Of a DNA stretch of 64,000 nt, positions 8,294 to 16,284 are shown piece by piece. The position numbers and the translations under genes are program-made. The first letter of the stretch is position 1; each line of letters starts with the position of its first letter. The stretch comes from Mucilaginibacter endophyticus (lineage in GTDB: Bacteria > Bacteroidota > Bacteroidia > Sphingobacteriales > Sphingobacteriaceae). The notes under the pieces were generated by a model that searched no databases, was not told the origin of the DNA, and was given only the letters and a program-made list of their open reading frames with translations. The stretch is from the NCBI RefSeq assembly GCF_003351025.1, contig NZ_QPCG01000003.1:574355-638354 (forward strand). The letters are read 5' to 3'.

Positions 8294-8557
8294 GGTCGTG
8301 TCCTCACGGCCATCAGCAAATCAACATTTTCCAGCGGTCGTGTCCTCATTATAGGTATTGTGAAGATGAGGGATTGCCAGGAATATTAACATAAAAAGCT
8401 ATGTCATTGCGAGGAGGAACGACGAAGCAATCTCGTAGCTATGCAGATCGGACATGCATTGGCTACGAGATTGCCACGCTTCGCTCGCAATGACATGGTT
8501 GTTATTTGTTTTTCCAGGCAACTTTCATCAACTCAACACTTGTAGTGTCCTCACGGC
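8294..8557. repeat. Three copies of a GGTCGTGTCCTCACGGCC-like repeat
   Basis: Copies at 8294-8311 (complete), 8336-8348 (partial, then TTATAG) and 8542-8557 (partial), surrounding the 96-bp palindromic element. Direct orientation. The SDR-AraC gap 8281-8657 otherwise holds only that element and the AraC promoter. Confidence 0.5.
8401..8496. repeat. 96-bp palindromic repeat, family A copy 1
   Basis: Begins ATGTCATTGCGAGGAGGAAC and ends CGCTCGCAATGACAT. Inner arms GCAATCTCGTAGC and GCTACGAGATTGC make a long imperfect hairpin. The same element, same length, occurs at 23263-23358 and, reversed, at 58705-58800. Confidence 0.9.
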
Positions 8558-8620
8558 CGCTATTTTATCGTACATACGACATCTACTACCAATCACAAAA
8601 ACAGGCGCGATAACACTACC

Positions 8621-8651
8621 TTGGGGTATATAGAAATATTATATAAATTTG
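8621..8651 (+). promoter_or_regulatory. Consensus promoter TTG-N20-TAAATTTG, near-leaderless
   Basis: TTG at 8621-8623, 20 nt, then TAAATTTG at 8644-8651. The AraC-type ATG is at 8658, 6 nt after the -7 box, about where transcription should begin. The mRNA would have essentially no leader. Confidence 0.65.
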
Positions 8652-8657
8652 AGCAAC

Positions 8658-9464
8658 ATGCCTTTGTCAAATCCAAAAACATCACCACGCATACTTTACT
8701 CCTGCTACTCACAGGTGAGCAGGGCCGGCGAGCAATTCATTGCCGACCATGTATTCGGCTATATTCTCTCGGGCGATTCTGAGATTTACGTTAATGGTAA
8801 AAACTATTATTTTAAACAGGGCGATTACCGTTTTCTGAAACGGAACGAACTGGCCAAATTTGTAAAACACCCTCCTCAGGGTGGTGAGTTTAAAACCATC
8901 ACCATTGGTATGGATCAGGCTACCCTGCAAAGTATGAGCGCCGAGCTTGACTTACAAGCAGATGGCCCTTATACCGGCGAAAGCGCATTATTGCTGAAAC
9001 CTAATGACCTGTTCAACAATTACATCAGATCATTAAGCCCTTATATGGATAAAACCAGCGACGAGATCAGCCCGGCACTTACGCTGCACAAGGTTAAAGA
9101 AGCCGTAATGATATTGCTGGAAACCAATCCTGAGTTGAAAAATATCCTTTTTGATTTTAGTGAGCCAGGCAAAATAGACCTTGAGGCCTTTATGACCCAA
9201 AACTATCGTTTCAATGTTGATCTTAACCGCTTCGCCTACTTAACCGGTCGCAGCCTGGCAACATTTAAGCGTGATTTCGAACGGATCTTTAATACATCAC
9301 CTAACCGCTGGATCCAAAACCAGCGACTAAAAGATGCCTACTTCCTGATCAAGGAAAAGAAACACAAAGTATCAGACGTGTACATGGACGTGGGTTTTAA
9401 AGATCTCTCTCATTTTTCTTTCGCTTTTAAAAAGACTTATGGGGTAGCGCCATCGGCGGTTTGA
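8658..9464 (+). CDS. AraC-family transcription regulator
   Basis: 268 residues. The N-terminal half is a cupin-like sensor (EQFIADHVFGYILSGDSEIYVNGKNYYFKQGDYRFL), the C-terminal hundred residues an AraC double HTH (LNRFAYLTGRSLATFKRDFERIF and VSDVYMDVGFKDLSHFSFAFKKTYGVAPS). The ATG at 8658 is preferred over the in-frame TTG at 8649, which lies inside the -7 box. The gene follows the second SDR on the same strand, a common pairing of regulator and target in Bacteroidota, but a direct link is inference. Cytoplasmic. Confidence 0.9.
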   Translation: MPLSNPKTSPRILYSCYSQVSRAGEQFIADHVFGYILSGDSEIYVNGKNYYFKQGDYRFLKRNELAKFVKHPPQGGEFKTITIGMDQATLQSMSAELDLQADGPYTGESALLLKPNDLFNNYIRSLSPYMDKTSDEISPALTLHKVKEAVMILLETNPELKNILFDFSEPGKIDLEAFMTQNYRFNVDLNRFAYLTGRSLATFKRDFERIFNTSPNRWIQNQRLKDAYFLIKEKKHKVSDVYMDVGFKDLSHFSFAFKKTYGVAPSAV

Positions 9465-9514
9465 AGTCAGAAGTGTTAAGTCAATAGTCGCAAGTCACAA
9501 ACTTCGTAAAAGCA

Positions 9515-9561
9515 GAAAGTCTTAAGTTAGGTTCCATTTTGAACTCCGACTTAAGACTTTC
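9515..9561. repeat. Inverted repeat GAAAGTCTTAAGT / ACTTAAGACTTTC
   Basis: Perfect 13-bp arms at 9515-9527 and 9549-9561, within a longer stretch of related words (AAGTCAGAAGT, GACTTAAGAC, CTTATGACTTAA) between convergent genes. Similar words recur after the ABC transporter start (15462-15500) and near 30160-30190. It may act as a bidirectional terminator although T-runs are weak. Confidence 0.55.
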
Positions 9562-9584
9562 GACTTTGCACTTATGACTTAAAA

Positions 9585-10688
9585 CTAAACGTTAAACCTG
9601 AAGTGCATAATGTCACCATCCTGCACAATGTAAGTTTTACCTTCAACACCCAATTTACCGTTTTCTTTTATAGTAGCCTCAACGCCGTTGAATTTTACAA
9701 AATCGTCGTATTTAATTACTTCCGCACGGATAAAGCCTTTTTCAAAATCGGTGTGGATAACACCTGCTGCCTGTGGCGCGGTAAAGCCTTGGGTGATAGT
9801 CCATGCACGTACTTCCTGCACACCTGCGGTAAAGTAAGTAGCCAGGTTTAATAACCTGTAAGCCGCTTTGATCAGTTTGTTAACACCTGACTCCGTTAAA
9901 CCAAGATCATCCAAAAACATCTGGCGCTCTTCGTAAGTTTCCAATTGTGAAATTTCAGATTCTATCTGGGCTGAGATGATCAGTACTTCAGCATTTTCAT
10001 CTTTAACGGCTGCTTTTACTTTCTCAACATAAGCATTACCATTACTAACAGAACCTTCATCAACATTACAAACATACAACACAGGTTTAGCGGTAAGCAA
10101 CCAAAGATCAGCTACGTATTCTTTGTCTTCTTCCTCAACGGCAGCGGTACGGGCTGATTTACCTTCAAGCAAGTGATTTTTGTAAACGGTTAAAACATCA
10201 AAGGTTTTCTTAGCCTCTTTGTCGCCACCGGTTTTAGCCATCTTTTCAACCTTCTGGATCTTTTTCTCAATAGATTCAAGATCTTTCAGTTGCAATTCGG
10301 TATCAATAATTTCTTTATCGCGAATCGGGTCGACAGAACCATCAACGTGGATCACGTTATCGTTATCAAAGCAACGCAATACATGTATAATGGCATTGGT
10401 AGCGCGGATGTTGGCCAAAAACTGGTTACCCAAACCTTCGCCTTTGCTGGCACCTTTAACCAAACCGGCAATATCAACTATCTCTATAGTGTTTGGCACT
10501 ATACTTTTCGGGTTAACTATTTCGGTAAGCTTTGTTAAGCGCTCATCCGGCACTGTAATTACACCCACATTTGGCTCAATAGTACAAAACGGAAAGTTAG
10601 CCGCCTGTGCCTTAGCATTTGATAAGCAATTAAAAAGTGTCGATTTACCCACATTCGGCAAACCTACTATACCACATTGTAAACCCAT
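9585..10688 (-). CDS. ychF: YchF/OLA1-type ATPase
   Basis: A 367-residue Obg-related P-loop ATPase that associates with ribosomes. P-loop GLPNVGKST at residues 8-16, switch region NFPFCTIEPNVG, DIAGLVKGASKGEGLGN with the G3 aspartate, and the altered G4 motif (NVDE rather than NKxD) expected for a protein preferring ATP over GTP. The C-terminal 80 residues are the TGS domain (VRAWTITQGFTAPQAAGVIH.. VEGKTYIVQDGDIMHFRF). Length and start (MGLQCGIVG) are those of the family. Single-gene housekeeping unit, convergent with the AraC gene and divergent from mgtE. Confidence 0.96.
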   Translation of the reverse strand: MGLQCGIVGLPNVGKSTLFNCLSNAKAQAANFPFCTIEPNVGVITVPDERLTKLTEIVNPKSIVPNTIEIVDIAGLVKGASKGEGLGNQFLANIRATNAIIHVLRCFDNDNVIHVDGSVDPIRDKEIIDTELQLKDLESIEKKIQKVEKMAKTGGDKEAKKTFDVLTVYKNHLLEGKSARTAAVEEEDKEYVADLWLLTAKPVLYVCNVDEGSVSNGNAYVEKVKAAVKDENAEVLIISAQIESEISQLETYEERQMFLDDLGLTESGVNKLIKAAYRLLNLATYFTAGVQEVRAWTITQGFTAPQAAGVIHTDFEKGFIRAEVIKYDDFVKFNGVEATIKENGKLGVEGKTYIVQDGDIMHFRFNV

Positions 10689-10717
10689 TTTTTGTAGTTA
10701 ATTAAGTTGATTGCGAT

Positions 10718-10770
10718 GATTAAGTTGGTGGCTTTAAGACTGAAAAAGCAGGCGTAAAACCAACTTAATC
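10718..10770. repeat. Inverted repeat GATTAAGTTGGT / ACCAACTTAATC
   Basis: Perfect 12-bp arms at 10718-10729 and 10759-10770 in the ychF-mgtE divergent region, with further partial copies (TTAATTAAGTTGATT before it, CAACCACTCACC after it). It looks like a small intergenic repeat rather than an Mg2+ riboswitch. Confidence 0.5.
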
Positions 10771-10922
10771 AACCATTCACCCAGTCAACCACTCACCTCA
10801 AAATTCGGCTGCAAAGATAACAGAAAATTTTGCCTTATAATTTGAAAAAATAAACGACTTTTGCGCTCGGAAAAAACAGGATAAAATATTTTATAACCGA
10901 TGTAAAAAAGGAGGGCCTATAT

Positions 10923-12293
10923 ATGGAAGAAATGGTTGAGCAAGTAGAATTGTTACTGGAAAAACAAGACGACACCCAATTACAGGAATATTTGAACAAC
11001 CTCAACATATCGGATGTTGAAGAACTGATTGGCGAACTTCCTGAACATGGCCCCAAATTCATCGAAATCCTTTCGCTTAACCGGGCGATCAACGTATTCC
11101 GGATCCTCGAGTTCCCGGTACAGGAACGTATCATCAAAAAACTTTCGGGCCAAAAGGTTGAAGATCTGATCAATGAACTTCCACCGGATGACCGTACCGC
11201 ACTTTTCAGCGAGCTTCATGGCGACGCGGTTCAAAAACTCATCCAGAAACTTTCGCCCGAAAACAGGAAAGAAGCGCTGATCCTCTTAGGTTACGAAGAA
11301 GAAAGCGTTGGCCGCCTGATGACGCCCGATTACATCGCCGTTAAACGTACCTGGGATGTAAGCCGCGTACTTTCGCACATCCGCCGTTACGGTAAAAATT
11401 CCGAAACCATTGATGTTATCTATGTAATTGATGAGCACGGTGTTTTACTGGATGATATCCGGATCCGTGAGATATTATTGGTAAAACCAGAAACCAAAGT
11501 AAGCGAACTGATGGACGGTCGCCTGATTTCTCTTAGCGCCAGCGATCCGCAGGAAGAAGCCATCAACGTTTTCAGGATGAATAACCGCACGGCCCTTCCC
11601 GTTGTTGACAATAACGATGTGCTGCTTGGCATTGTAACCGTTGATGATATCCTATGGATAGCTAATGAAGAATACACCGAAGACATCCAGAAAATAGGTG
11701 GTACCGAAGCCCTGGATGAACCATACCTTGATATCAATTTATTTAAACTCGTAAAAAAACGTGTTGGCTGGCTTATCATTTTGTTTTTAGGTGAAATGCT
11801 TACGGCCACTGCCATGGGTTATTTCGGTGATGAGATATCCAAAGTAGTAGTATTGGCCTATTTTATCCCGCTCATTATTTCCAGCGGCGGTAACAGCGGT
11901 TCACAGGCCTCAACCCTAATCATACAAGCCATGGCCCTTGGCGAGGTAACCGTTGCCGATTGGTGGCGGGTAATGCGCCGGGAAATCTTATCCGGCCTGA
12001 TGCTTGGTGTTTGCCTGGGTTTAATAGGCTTTTTACGAATAGCCGCATGGAGCATGTTCAGCAATATTTACGGCCCGCACTGGATGCTGGTAGGTTTTAC
12101 AGTTGGAGCATCGCTTATTGGTATTGTTTTATGGGGATCATTATCCGGATCAATGCTGCCGCTTTTGCTTAAAAAACTCGGTGCCGATCCGGCCACATCA
12201 TCAGCTCCGTTTGTGGCGACACTGGTAGATGTTACCGGATTGATCATTTATTTTACCATAGCGGTATTATTTATGCGGGGAATCCTTTTATAA
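10923..12293 (+). CDS. mgtE: Magnesium transporter MgtE
   Basis: 456-residue Mg2+ channel/transporter of the inner membrane. Order of domains: N-terminal superhelical domain (residues 1-130, with SGQKVEDLINELPPDDRTAL), two CBS domains (about 135-255, including LMDGRLISLSASDPQEEAINVF), then five transmembrane helices from about residue 280, containing the conserved pore stretch IISSGGNSGSQASTLIIQAMALGE. The N and CBS domains close the pore when Mg2+ is bound. The ATG at 10923 is preceded by AGGAGG eight bases upstream, an unusually clear Shine-Dalgarno for this phylum. No recognisable M-box upstream. Confidence 0.95.
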   Translation: MEEMVEQVELLLEKQDDTQLQEYLNNLNISDVEELIGELPEHGPKFIEILSLNRAINVFRILEFPVQERIIKKLSGQKVEDLINELPPDDRTALFSELHGDAVQKLIQKLSPENRKEALILLGYEEESVGRLMTPDYIAVKRTWDVSRVLSHIRRYGKNSETIDVIYVIDEHGVLLDDIRIREILLVKPETKVSELMDGRLISLSASDPQEEAINVFRMNNRTALPVVDNNDVLLGIVTVDDILWIANEEYTEDIQKIGGTEALDEPYLDINLFKLVKKRVGWLIILFLGEMLTATAMGYFGDEISKVVVLAYFIPLIISSGGNSGSQASTLIIQAMALGEVTVADWWRVMRREILSGLMLGVCLGLIGFLRIAAWSMFSNIYGPHWMLVGFTVGASLIGIVLWGSLSGSMLPLLLKKLGADPATSSAPFVATLVDVTGLIIYFTIAVLFMRGILL

Positions 12294-12351
12294 AAACAGG
12301 ATTTTAGAATTAAATAACAGCAGATTTGAGTATTTGGTTATAATATTTATC

Positions 12352-12385
12352 TTAGTGTTAAAATAATTAAAAACCTTAACACTAA
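12352..12385 (+). promoter_or_regulatory. Hairpin abutting the DUF5362 start codon
   Basis: TTAGTGTTAA (12352-12361) and TTAACACTAA (12376-12385) form a perfect 10-bp inverted repeat with a 14-nt loop; the ATG is at 12387. It could be an operator, or an RNA hairpin controlling translation start. Confidence 0.45.
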
Positions 12386-12386
12386 A

Positions 12387-12884
12387 ATGGAAACTCCGGT
12401 AGAAACCTACGAAGCCCCACTTACACCAAAAAACGAACTTATTTTAACGCCAGAGGCGCAAAGCTATTTACTAACATCAGGCAAATGGGCTACCTTCCTG
12501 GGAATCCTTGGCTTTATATTTTGTGGCTTATTTTTGTTACTTGCCCTTTCAATGGGTACTATAATGAGCAAAGTTGCCTCAATGCAGCCGTATAACCCGG
12601 CAACGGCAATGATGGCAGGCATGGGCGGAGGAATAACAGTAGTTTACGTTTTACTTGATCTGCTTTACTTTTTCTTTGCATTGTATCTTTATCAGTTTGC
12701 AACTAAGGTAAAAGCGGCCATCAACTTCAGCGATTCGATTCACCTTACAGCAGGTTTGAAAAAATTGAAGTCATTTTTTAAACTTTGGGGTATTGTAACC
12801 ATAGTTATTATAGCGCTGTATGTACTGGGTATTATATGTGTTATTGCTTTTGCGGCCAGCATGGGAGCCGCTATGCACCAATAA
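12387..12884 (+). CDS. DUF5362-type inner-membrane protein
   Basis: 165 residues, four predicted transmembrane helices in two pairs (about 33-55, 75-100 with DLLYFFFALYLYQ, and 130-160 with WGIVTIVIIALYVLGIICV). The N-terminus is acidic and soluble (METPVETYEAPLTPKNELILTPEAQSYL would lie on the cytoplasmic side). The pattern fits the DUF5362 family of small Bacteroidota membrane proteins of unknown role. It follows mgtE after 93 nt but has its own upstream hairpin and is followed by a strong terminator, so it is probably its own unit or the end of the mgtE one. Confidence 0.65.
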   Translation: METPVETYEAPLTPKNELILTPEAQSYLLTSGKWATFLGILGFIFCGLFLLLALSMGTIMSKVASMQPYNPATAMMAGMGGGITVVYVLLDLLYFFFALYLYQFATKVKAAINFSDSIHLTAGLKKLKSFFKLWGIVTIVIIALYVLGIICVIAFAASMGAAMHQ

Positions 12885-12910
12885 CATTTTCTAAATATTA
12901 AGCTTATAAA

Positions 12911-12943
12911 AAAGCCCCGCTTCCTAATCAGGAGCGGGGCTTT
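12911..12943. terminator. Bidirectional intrinsic terminator
   Basis: AAAGCCCCGCTTCCT (12911-12925) pairs with AGGAGCGGGGCTTT (12930-12943), one bulged T, with A-rich sequence before and T-rich sequence after. It serves both the DUF5362 gene and the convergent DUF3276 gene. Confidence 0.9.
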
Positions 12944-12973
12944 AATTTTATTTTAGTTTAGTATTGTTCTGTA

Positions 12974-13306
12974 TTAGATCTCGAAAGAAAAATCCTCATC
13001 GGCCGAAGCCCTGGCAATTTCAGGGTTTTCGCTGTACTCATAGCGTTTTTCAACTACTTCCTGGTTTGATTTAATGTAGTCGATGGTATCCTTCAAACCT
13101 TCAGCAAACTTTTCGAAGTCTTCTTTATATAAAAAGATCTTGTGTTTCACAAACACCCCATCTTCCAAACGCTTTTTGCTTTCAGTAATAGTAACATAAT
13201 AATCGTTTGAACGGGTTGCTTTTACATCAAAAAAATAGGTCCGCTTCCCAGCTCTCACCTTCTTTGAATAAACCTCTTCACGCTCTCTATTGTCAAAATC
13301 TCCCAT
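12974..13306 (-). CDS. DUF3276/PUR-domain nucleic-acid-binding protein
   Basis: 110 residues. The sequence EVYSKKVRAGKRTYFFDVKATRSNDYYVTITESKK.. FLYKEDFEKFAEGLKDTIDYI is a single PUR repeat: four beta strands followed by a helix, as in the Borrelia and Bacteroidota PUR proteins that bind single-stranded DNA or RNA. The last 20 residues (ENPEIARASADEDFSFEI) are acidic and probably disordered. Likely a cytoplasmic, highly expressed nucleic-acid binder; the target is not known. It stands alone, sharing the terminator at 12911-12943. Confidence 0.85.
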   Translation of the reverse strand: MGDFDNREREEVYSKKVRAGKRTYFFDVKATRSNDYYVTITESKKRLEDGVFVKHKIFLYKEDFEKFAEGLKDTIDYIKSNQEVVEKRYEYSENPEIARASADEDFSFEI

Positions 13307-13500
13307 ATATATTTACCTGTAATTAGTTTTGGTTGGCATAAATATAAATAAAATTTCAAAGTGCAAGTATTTTATTCGTTATTATTGAATTTTTTGAAAC
13401 AAAAGTGTCATTTTTTTGTGTGGGTGGTCATTTAGAGACAGCGTTGGAAAAAAGAGAAAGGTTATTGGGGGATATTTCGCAGAACAACTTTAAAAAAACC

Positions 13501-13630
13501 ATGTCATTTCGATAGAACAATTGGAGGAATGTGCGTTGGGGCGAAAGAGAAATCTTATACATCATGCCTGCAAAGTATGCAGGGCGTATAAAATTTCTCC
13601 TCACTCCTCCCCTACAGCCCCAAATGACAT
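13501..13630. repeat. Palindromic repeat, family B copy 1
   Basis: Starts ATGTCATTTCGATAG and ends CCCCAAATGACAT. Internal arms GAGAAATCTTATAC and GTATAAAATTTCTCC give an imperfect hairpin about 130 nt long. Shares GGGGCGAAAGAGAAATCTTA with the copy at 40128-40268. The remainder of the gap 13307-13669 shows nothing else. Confidence 0.75.
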
Positions 13631-13669
13631 CGCGTTTTATGTTTTAAAAAATACTGTTGTTGTAAGCCA

Positions 13670-15457
13670 TTACGCATCCTGTTCTTCTTCCAGCAGTTGC
13701 TTTTCGTAAAGCTCAAAGTAGGTACCTTTAAGCTGCATTAGGTATTCGTGGTTACCTTGTTCAACTATTTCGCCGTTATCCATCACCAGGATCTTATCGG
13801 CATTTTTAATGGTTGAAATGCGGTGGGCTATAATAATACTGGTTTTACCCTGCATTACCCGGCCAAGGTTATTTAGGATCTCTTCTTCGGTACGGGTATC
13901 AACTGCCGAAAGGCAATCGTCAAAAATCAAAATCTGGGGATGTTTAAATATAGCCCGGGCAATAGATACACGCTGCTTTTGTCCGCCTGATAAGGTAACC
14001 CCACGCTCTCCAATCAGGGTTGTGAAACCTTCTTCCAGTTCAATGATATTATTGTATACCGCGGCATCTCTGGCAGCTTGTTCAACAACCGGCATATCCA
14101 GCACATCGGCGCTAAAGGCTATATTGTTAGCTATGGTATCCGAAAACAGGAAAACCTCCTGCGGTACAAAGCCGATCTGCGAGCGGTAATTTTCGAGGCC
14201 AAGTGATTTTATCGACTTAGTATCAACTGTGATCTCCCCACCGGTAGTATCATACATACGCATTACCAAATTGGCAATAGTTGATTTACCCGAGCCTGTA
14301 CGACCTATAATAGCCAGCATATGACCCGGCTCTACCGTAAAAGAAACATTTTTTAAGGCCTGAATACCGGTATCAGGATAAACGAACGATACGTCATCAA
14401 ACTTAATCAATCCCTCTACATGATGGTTGTCCGCAACCGGCGAAATGATCTCCGGTTTTTCATGCAAAAACTCATTGATGCGTTTTTGTGACGCCGCGGC
14501 GCGTTGCACCAATGAGGTTACCCAGCCCAGTGAAATAACCGGGAACGAGAGCATGTTGAGGTACACAATAAACTCGGCGATATTGCCCGAGGTGATATTA
14601 CCTTTTATGACTTCTACACCGCCAACATACATGGTTATCACGTTGGCCAGGCCTACCAATAACAGCATGATCGGGAAAAACATGGCCTGCACTTTAGCAA
14701 GCTCCATGGAATGCACTTTATAGTCTTCGCTCTCTTTGGCAAAACTTTCGCGCACAAAGCTTTCACGTACATATGATTTGATTACCCTGATGCCTGAAAA
14801 GTTTTCCTGTACAAAACTGGACAAGGCCGATAAGCGTTCCTGGATCATCTCGCTGCGATGGTTGATCACGTTGTTTACGTAGTATATTACTCCAGCCAAA
14901 ATGGGAAGCGGCAATACCGAAAAAATAGCCAGCTGCACATTAACCGTAAGCATGGCATATATTACCATAACAAATAATACCACCGTATTGATGGTGTACA
15001 TAATACCCGGCCCAAGATACATGCGCACCCGGCTCACATCCTCGGTTACACGGTTCATAAGGTCGCCGGTGTTATGGCGGCGGTAAAAGGCAAGTGATAA
15101 TTCCTGGTAGTGACTGTAGATCTCGTTCTTTAAATCATATTCGATATGTCGCGACATCAGGATGATGGTTTGCCGCATAAAAAACAGGAACAAGCCCCGC
15201 AACAATGCCAGCACCAATACCAGCGTGCCAAACAAAAACAGGCTGGTACCAAAAATATCATAGATAAAACTTTGCCTGTCGAAGCCCGAAAAAAGCTGAT
15301 AAGCTCCGATATTTTCGGTAACCAGATCAAAGGCCACTCGAACAACCTGCGCAGGCAATACACCAAAAATATTAGATATAATCACAAACATCACACCGGG
15401 GATGAGTCGCCAGCGGTATTTGTAAAAGAATTTATTAAGGTATGCGAGGTCTTTCAT
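13670..15457 (-). CDS. ABC transporter, fused permease-ATPase (exporter type)
   Basis: 595-residue half-transporter expected to work as a dimer in the inner membrane, exporting a lipid, peptide or drug. Six transmembrane helices occupy residues 15-310; the nucleotide-binding domain follows with Walker A GRTGSGKST (about 375), Q-loop GFVPQEVFLFSDT, signature LSGGQKQR, Walker B ILIFDDCLSAVD and switch histidine AHRIS. The Walker B ends in D-D rather than the usual D-E: the position of the catalytic glutamate reads ILIFDDCLS, so it is Asp. Exporters with Asp here can hydrolyse slowly or be the degenerate partner, but no partner gene adjoins. Single gene. Confidence 0.92.
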   Translation of the reverse strand: MKDLAYLNKFFYKYRWRLIPGVMFVIISNIFGVLPAQVVRVAFDLVTENIGAYQLFSGFDRQSFIYDIFGTSLFLFGTLVLVLALLRGLFLFFMRQTIILMSRHIEYDLKNEIYSHYQELSLAFYRRHNTGDLMNRVTEDVSRVRMYLGPGIMYTINTVVLFVMVIYAMLTVNVQLAIFSVLPLPILAGVIYYVNNVINHRSEMIQERLSALSSFVQENFSGIRVIKSYVRESFVRESFAKESEDYKVHSMELAKVQAMFFPIMLLLVGLANVITMYVGGVEVIKGNITSGNIAEFIVYLNMLSFPVISLGWVTSLVQRAAASQKRINEFLHEKPEIISPVADNHHVEGLIKFDDVSFVYPDTGIQALKNVSFTVEPGHMLAIIGRTGSGKSTIANLVMRMYDTTGGEITVDTKSIKSLGLENYRSQIGFVPQEVFLFSDTIANNIAFSADVLDMPVVEQAARDAAVYNNIIELEEGFTTLIGERGVTLSGGQKQRVSIARAIFKHPQILIFDDCLSAVDTRTEEEILNNLGRVMQGKTSIIIAHRISTIKNADKILVMDNGEIVEQGNHEYLMQLKGTYFELYEKQLLEEEQDA

Positions 15458-15822
15458 TTATTGTAAGTCGAAAGTCTGAAGCAGGAAGTCTTAAGTCTTT
15501 AAACGCTCAGCAAATCCGATAATTCAAAAGTATTAAAATTTGAGGAGAGTGATTGGATGGAAAAGTCGGGAGGATGTAAGAATGTTACATTGATGTTTCT
15601 GTTACAATCTTATCCATGTTCAATTTTAAAAGTATGAACGCTTGCAGATTTTTCAAAAACAGACACTTTTGATAATCAACAAATTACAAATACAGCAAAG
15701 CGCCTTAAAACCCTAATCAAACACGCACGCTCTAATAATCAAACACTTATAAAATTACAAAACAAAAAGTTGAACACCCGTTTTTTACAAAGTTGAACAC
15801 TGACATAACACTGTCAGTACGA
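15458..15822. other. Intergenic region between ABC transporter and RES gene
   Basis: 365 nt with no gene. It contains AAGTCTTAAG-type repeat words next to the ABC start (15462-15500), two direct AAAGTTGAACAC copies (15766-15777 and 15789-15800) and a small inverted repeat CTGACA-N6-TGTCAG (15800-15817) just after the RES stop. Confidence 0.5.
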
Positions 15823-16284
15823 TCATCCCTTTTTGACCAATCGCTTGTCGAAGGTAAAAGGCTGCACTTCCTCAATTTTCAACATAGAAGCGTCGGGGTG
15901 CATGGGGTTTATCAATACATTCTTAGCCAAAGGGTCTATCACACTTGGAATATAAAGCAACAGCGCGCTTTTTGATGTAAGCCAGGCATTCCCTATCCTT
16001 TTTAGGATTACAGGTGCCGGATAGCTGTTCCAGCCAACGGGTAATTCGGTTGGGTCTAATTCTTCACTACTGACTGTATCCGGTACAGAAATGCTCATGA
16101 TCACAAGATCATTGTGAATTTCCTCGGGCTGCAAATGTACCAATACCTCCAGTATAGCTGTTGATGAATTAACTGACGAATATACAACCGGGATATGGTC
16201 GTGCCAGCGAGCGGACGATAATACTCCTCCCCTGCCCGAAAGGTCATGAGCATACTTTTCTCTTGTAATACGGTAAAGGATCAT
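15823..16284 (-). CDS. RES-domain toxin
   Basis: 153 residues, the complete RES fold: opening MILYRITREKYAHDLSGRGG, then SARWHDHIPVVYSSVNSST, AILEVLVHL, IGNAWLTSKSALLLYIPSV, and the closing LINPMHPD.. PFTFDKRL. RES toxins of RES-Xre modules degrade or ADP-transfer NAD+ and arrest growth; the conserved Arg, Tyr and Glu of the pocket appear intact (Arg5, Arg27, Tyr35, Glu47 by rough count). The start overlaps the end of the antitoxin gene by 4 nt, so the two are translationally coupled with the antitoxin first. Activity is inferred from the family, not shown. Confidence 0.92.
   Translation of the reverse strand: MILYRITREKYAHDLSGRGGVLSSARWHDHIPVVYSSVNSSTAILEVLVHLQPEEIHNDLVIMSISVPDTVSSEELDPTELPVGWNSYPAPVILKRIGNAWLTSKSALLLYIPSVIDPLAKNVLINPMHPDASMLKIEEVQPFTFDKRLVKKG

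Noticed and set aside
8401..8496. Family A repeats as a CRISPR-like array
   Set aside because: Single dispersed units 15-35 kb apart with no spacers and no cas genes.
10219..10701. 160-codon open frame antisense to ychF
   Set aside because: Fully inside a strongly conserved gene on the other strand; composition follows the shadow frame and there is no start context.
10700..10922. Mg2+ riboswitch upstream of mgtE
   Set aside because: The only structure is a 12-bp inverted repeat that resembles other intergenic repeats; no M-box or mgtA-like conserved elements were recognisable.
13521..13709. Open frame over the family B repeat
   Set aside because: Lies on the repeat and runs into the ABC transporter gene antisense; no coding character.
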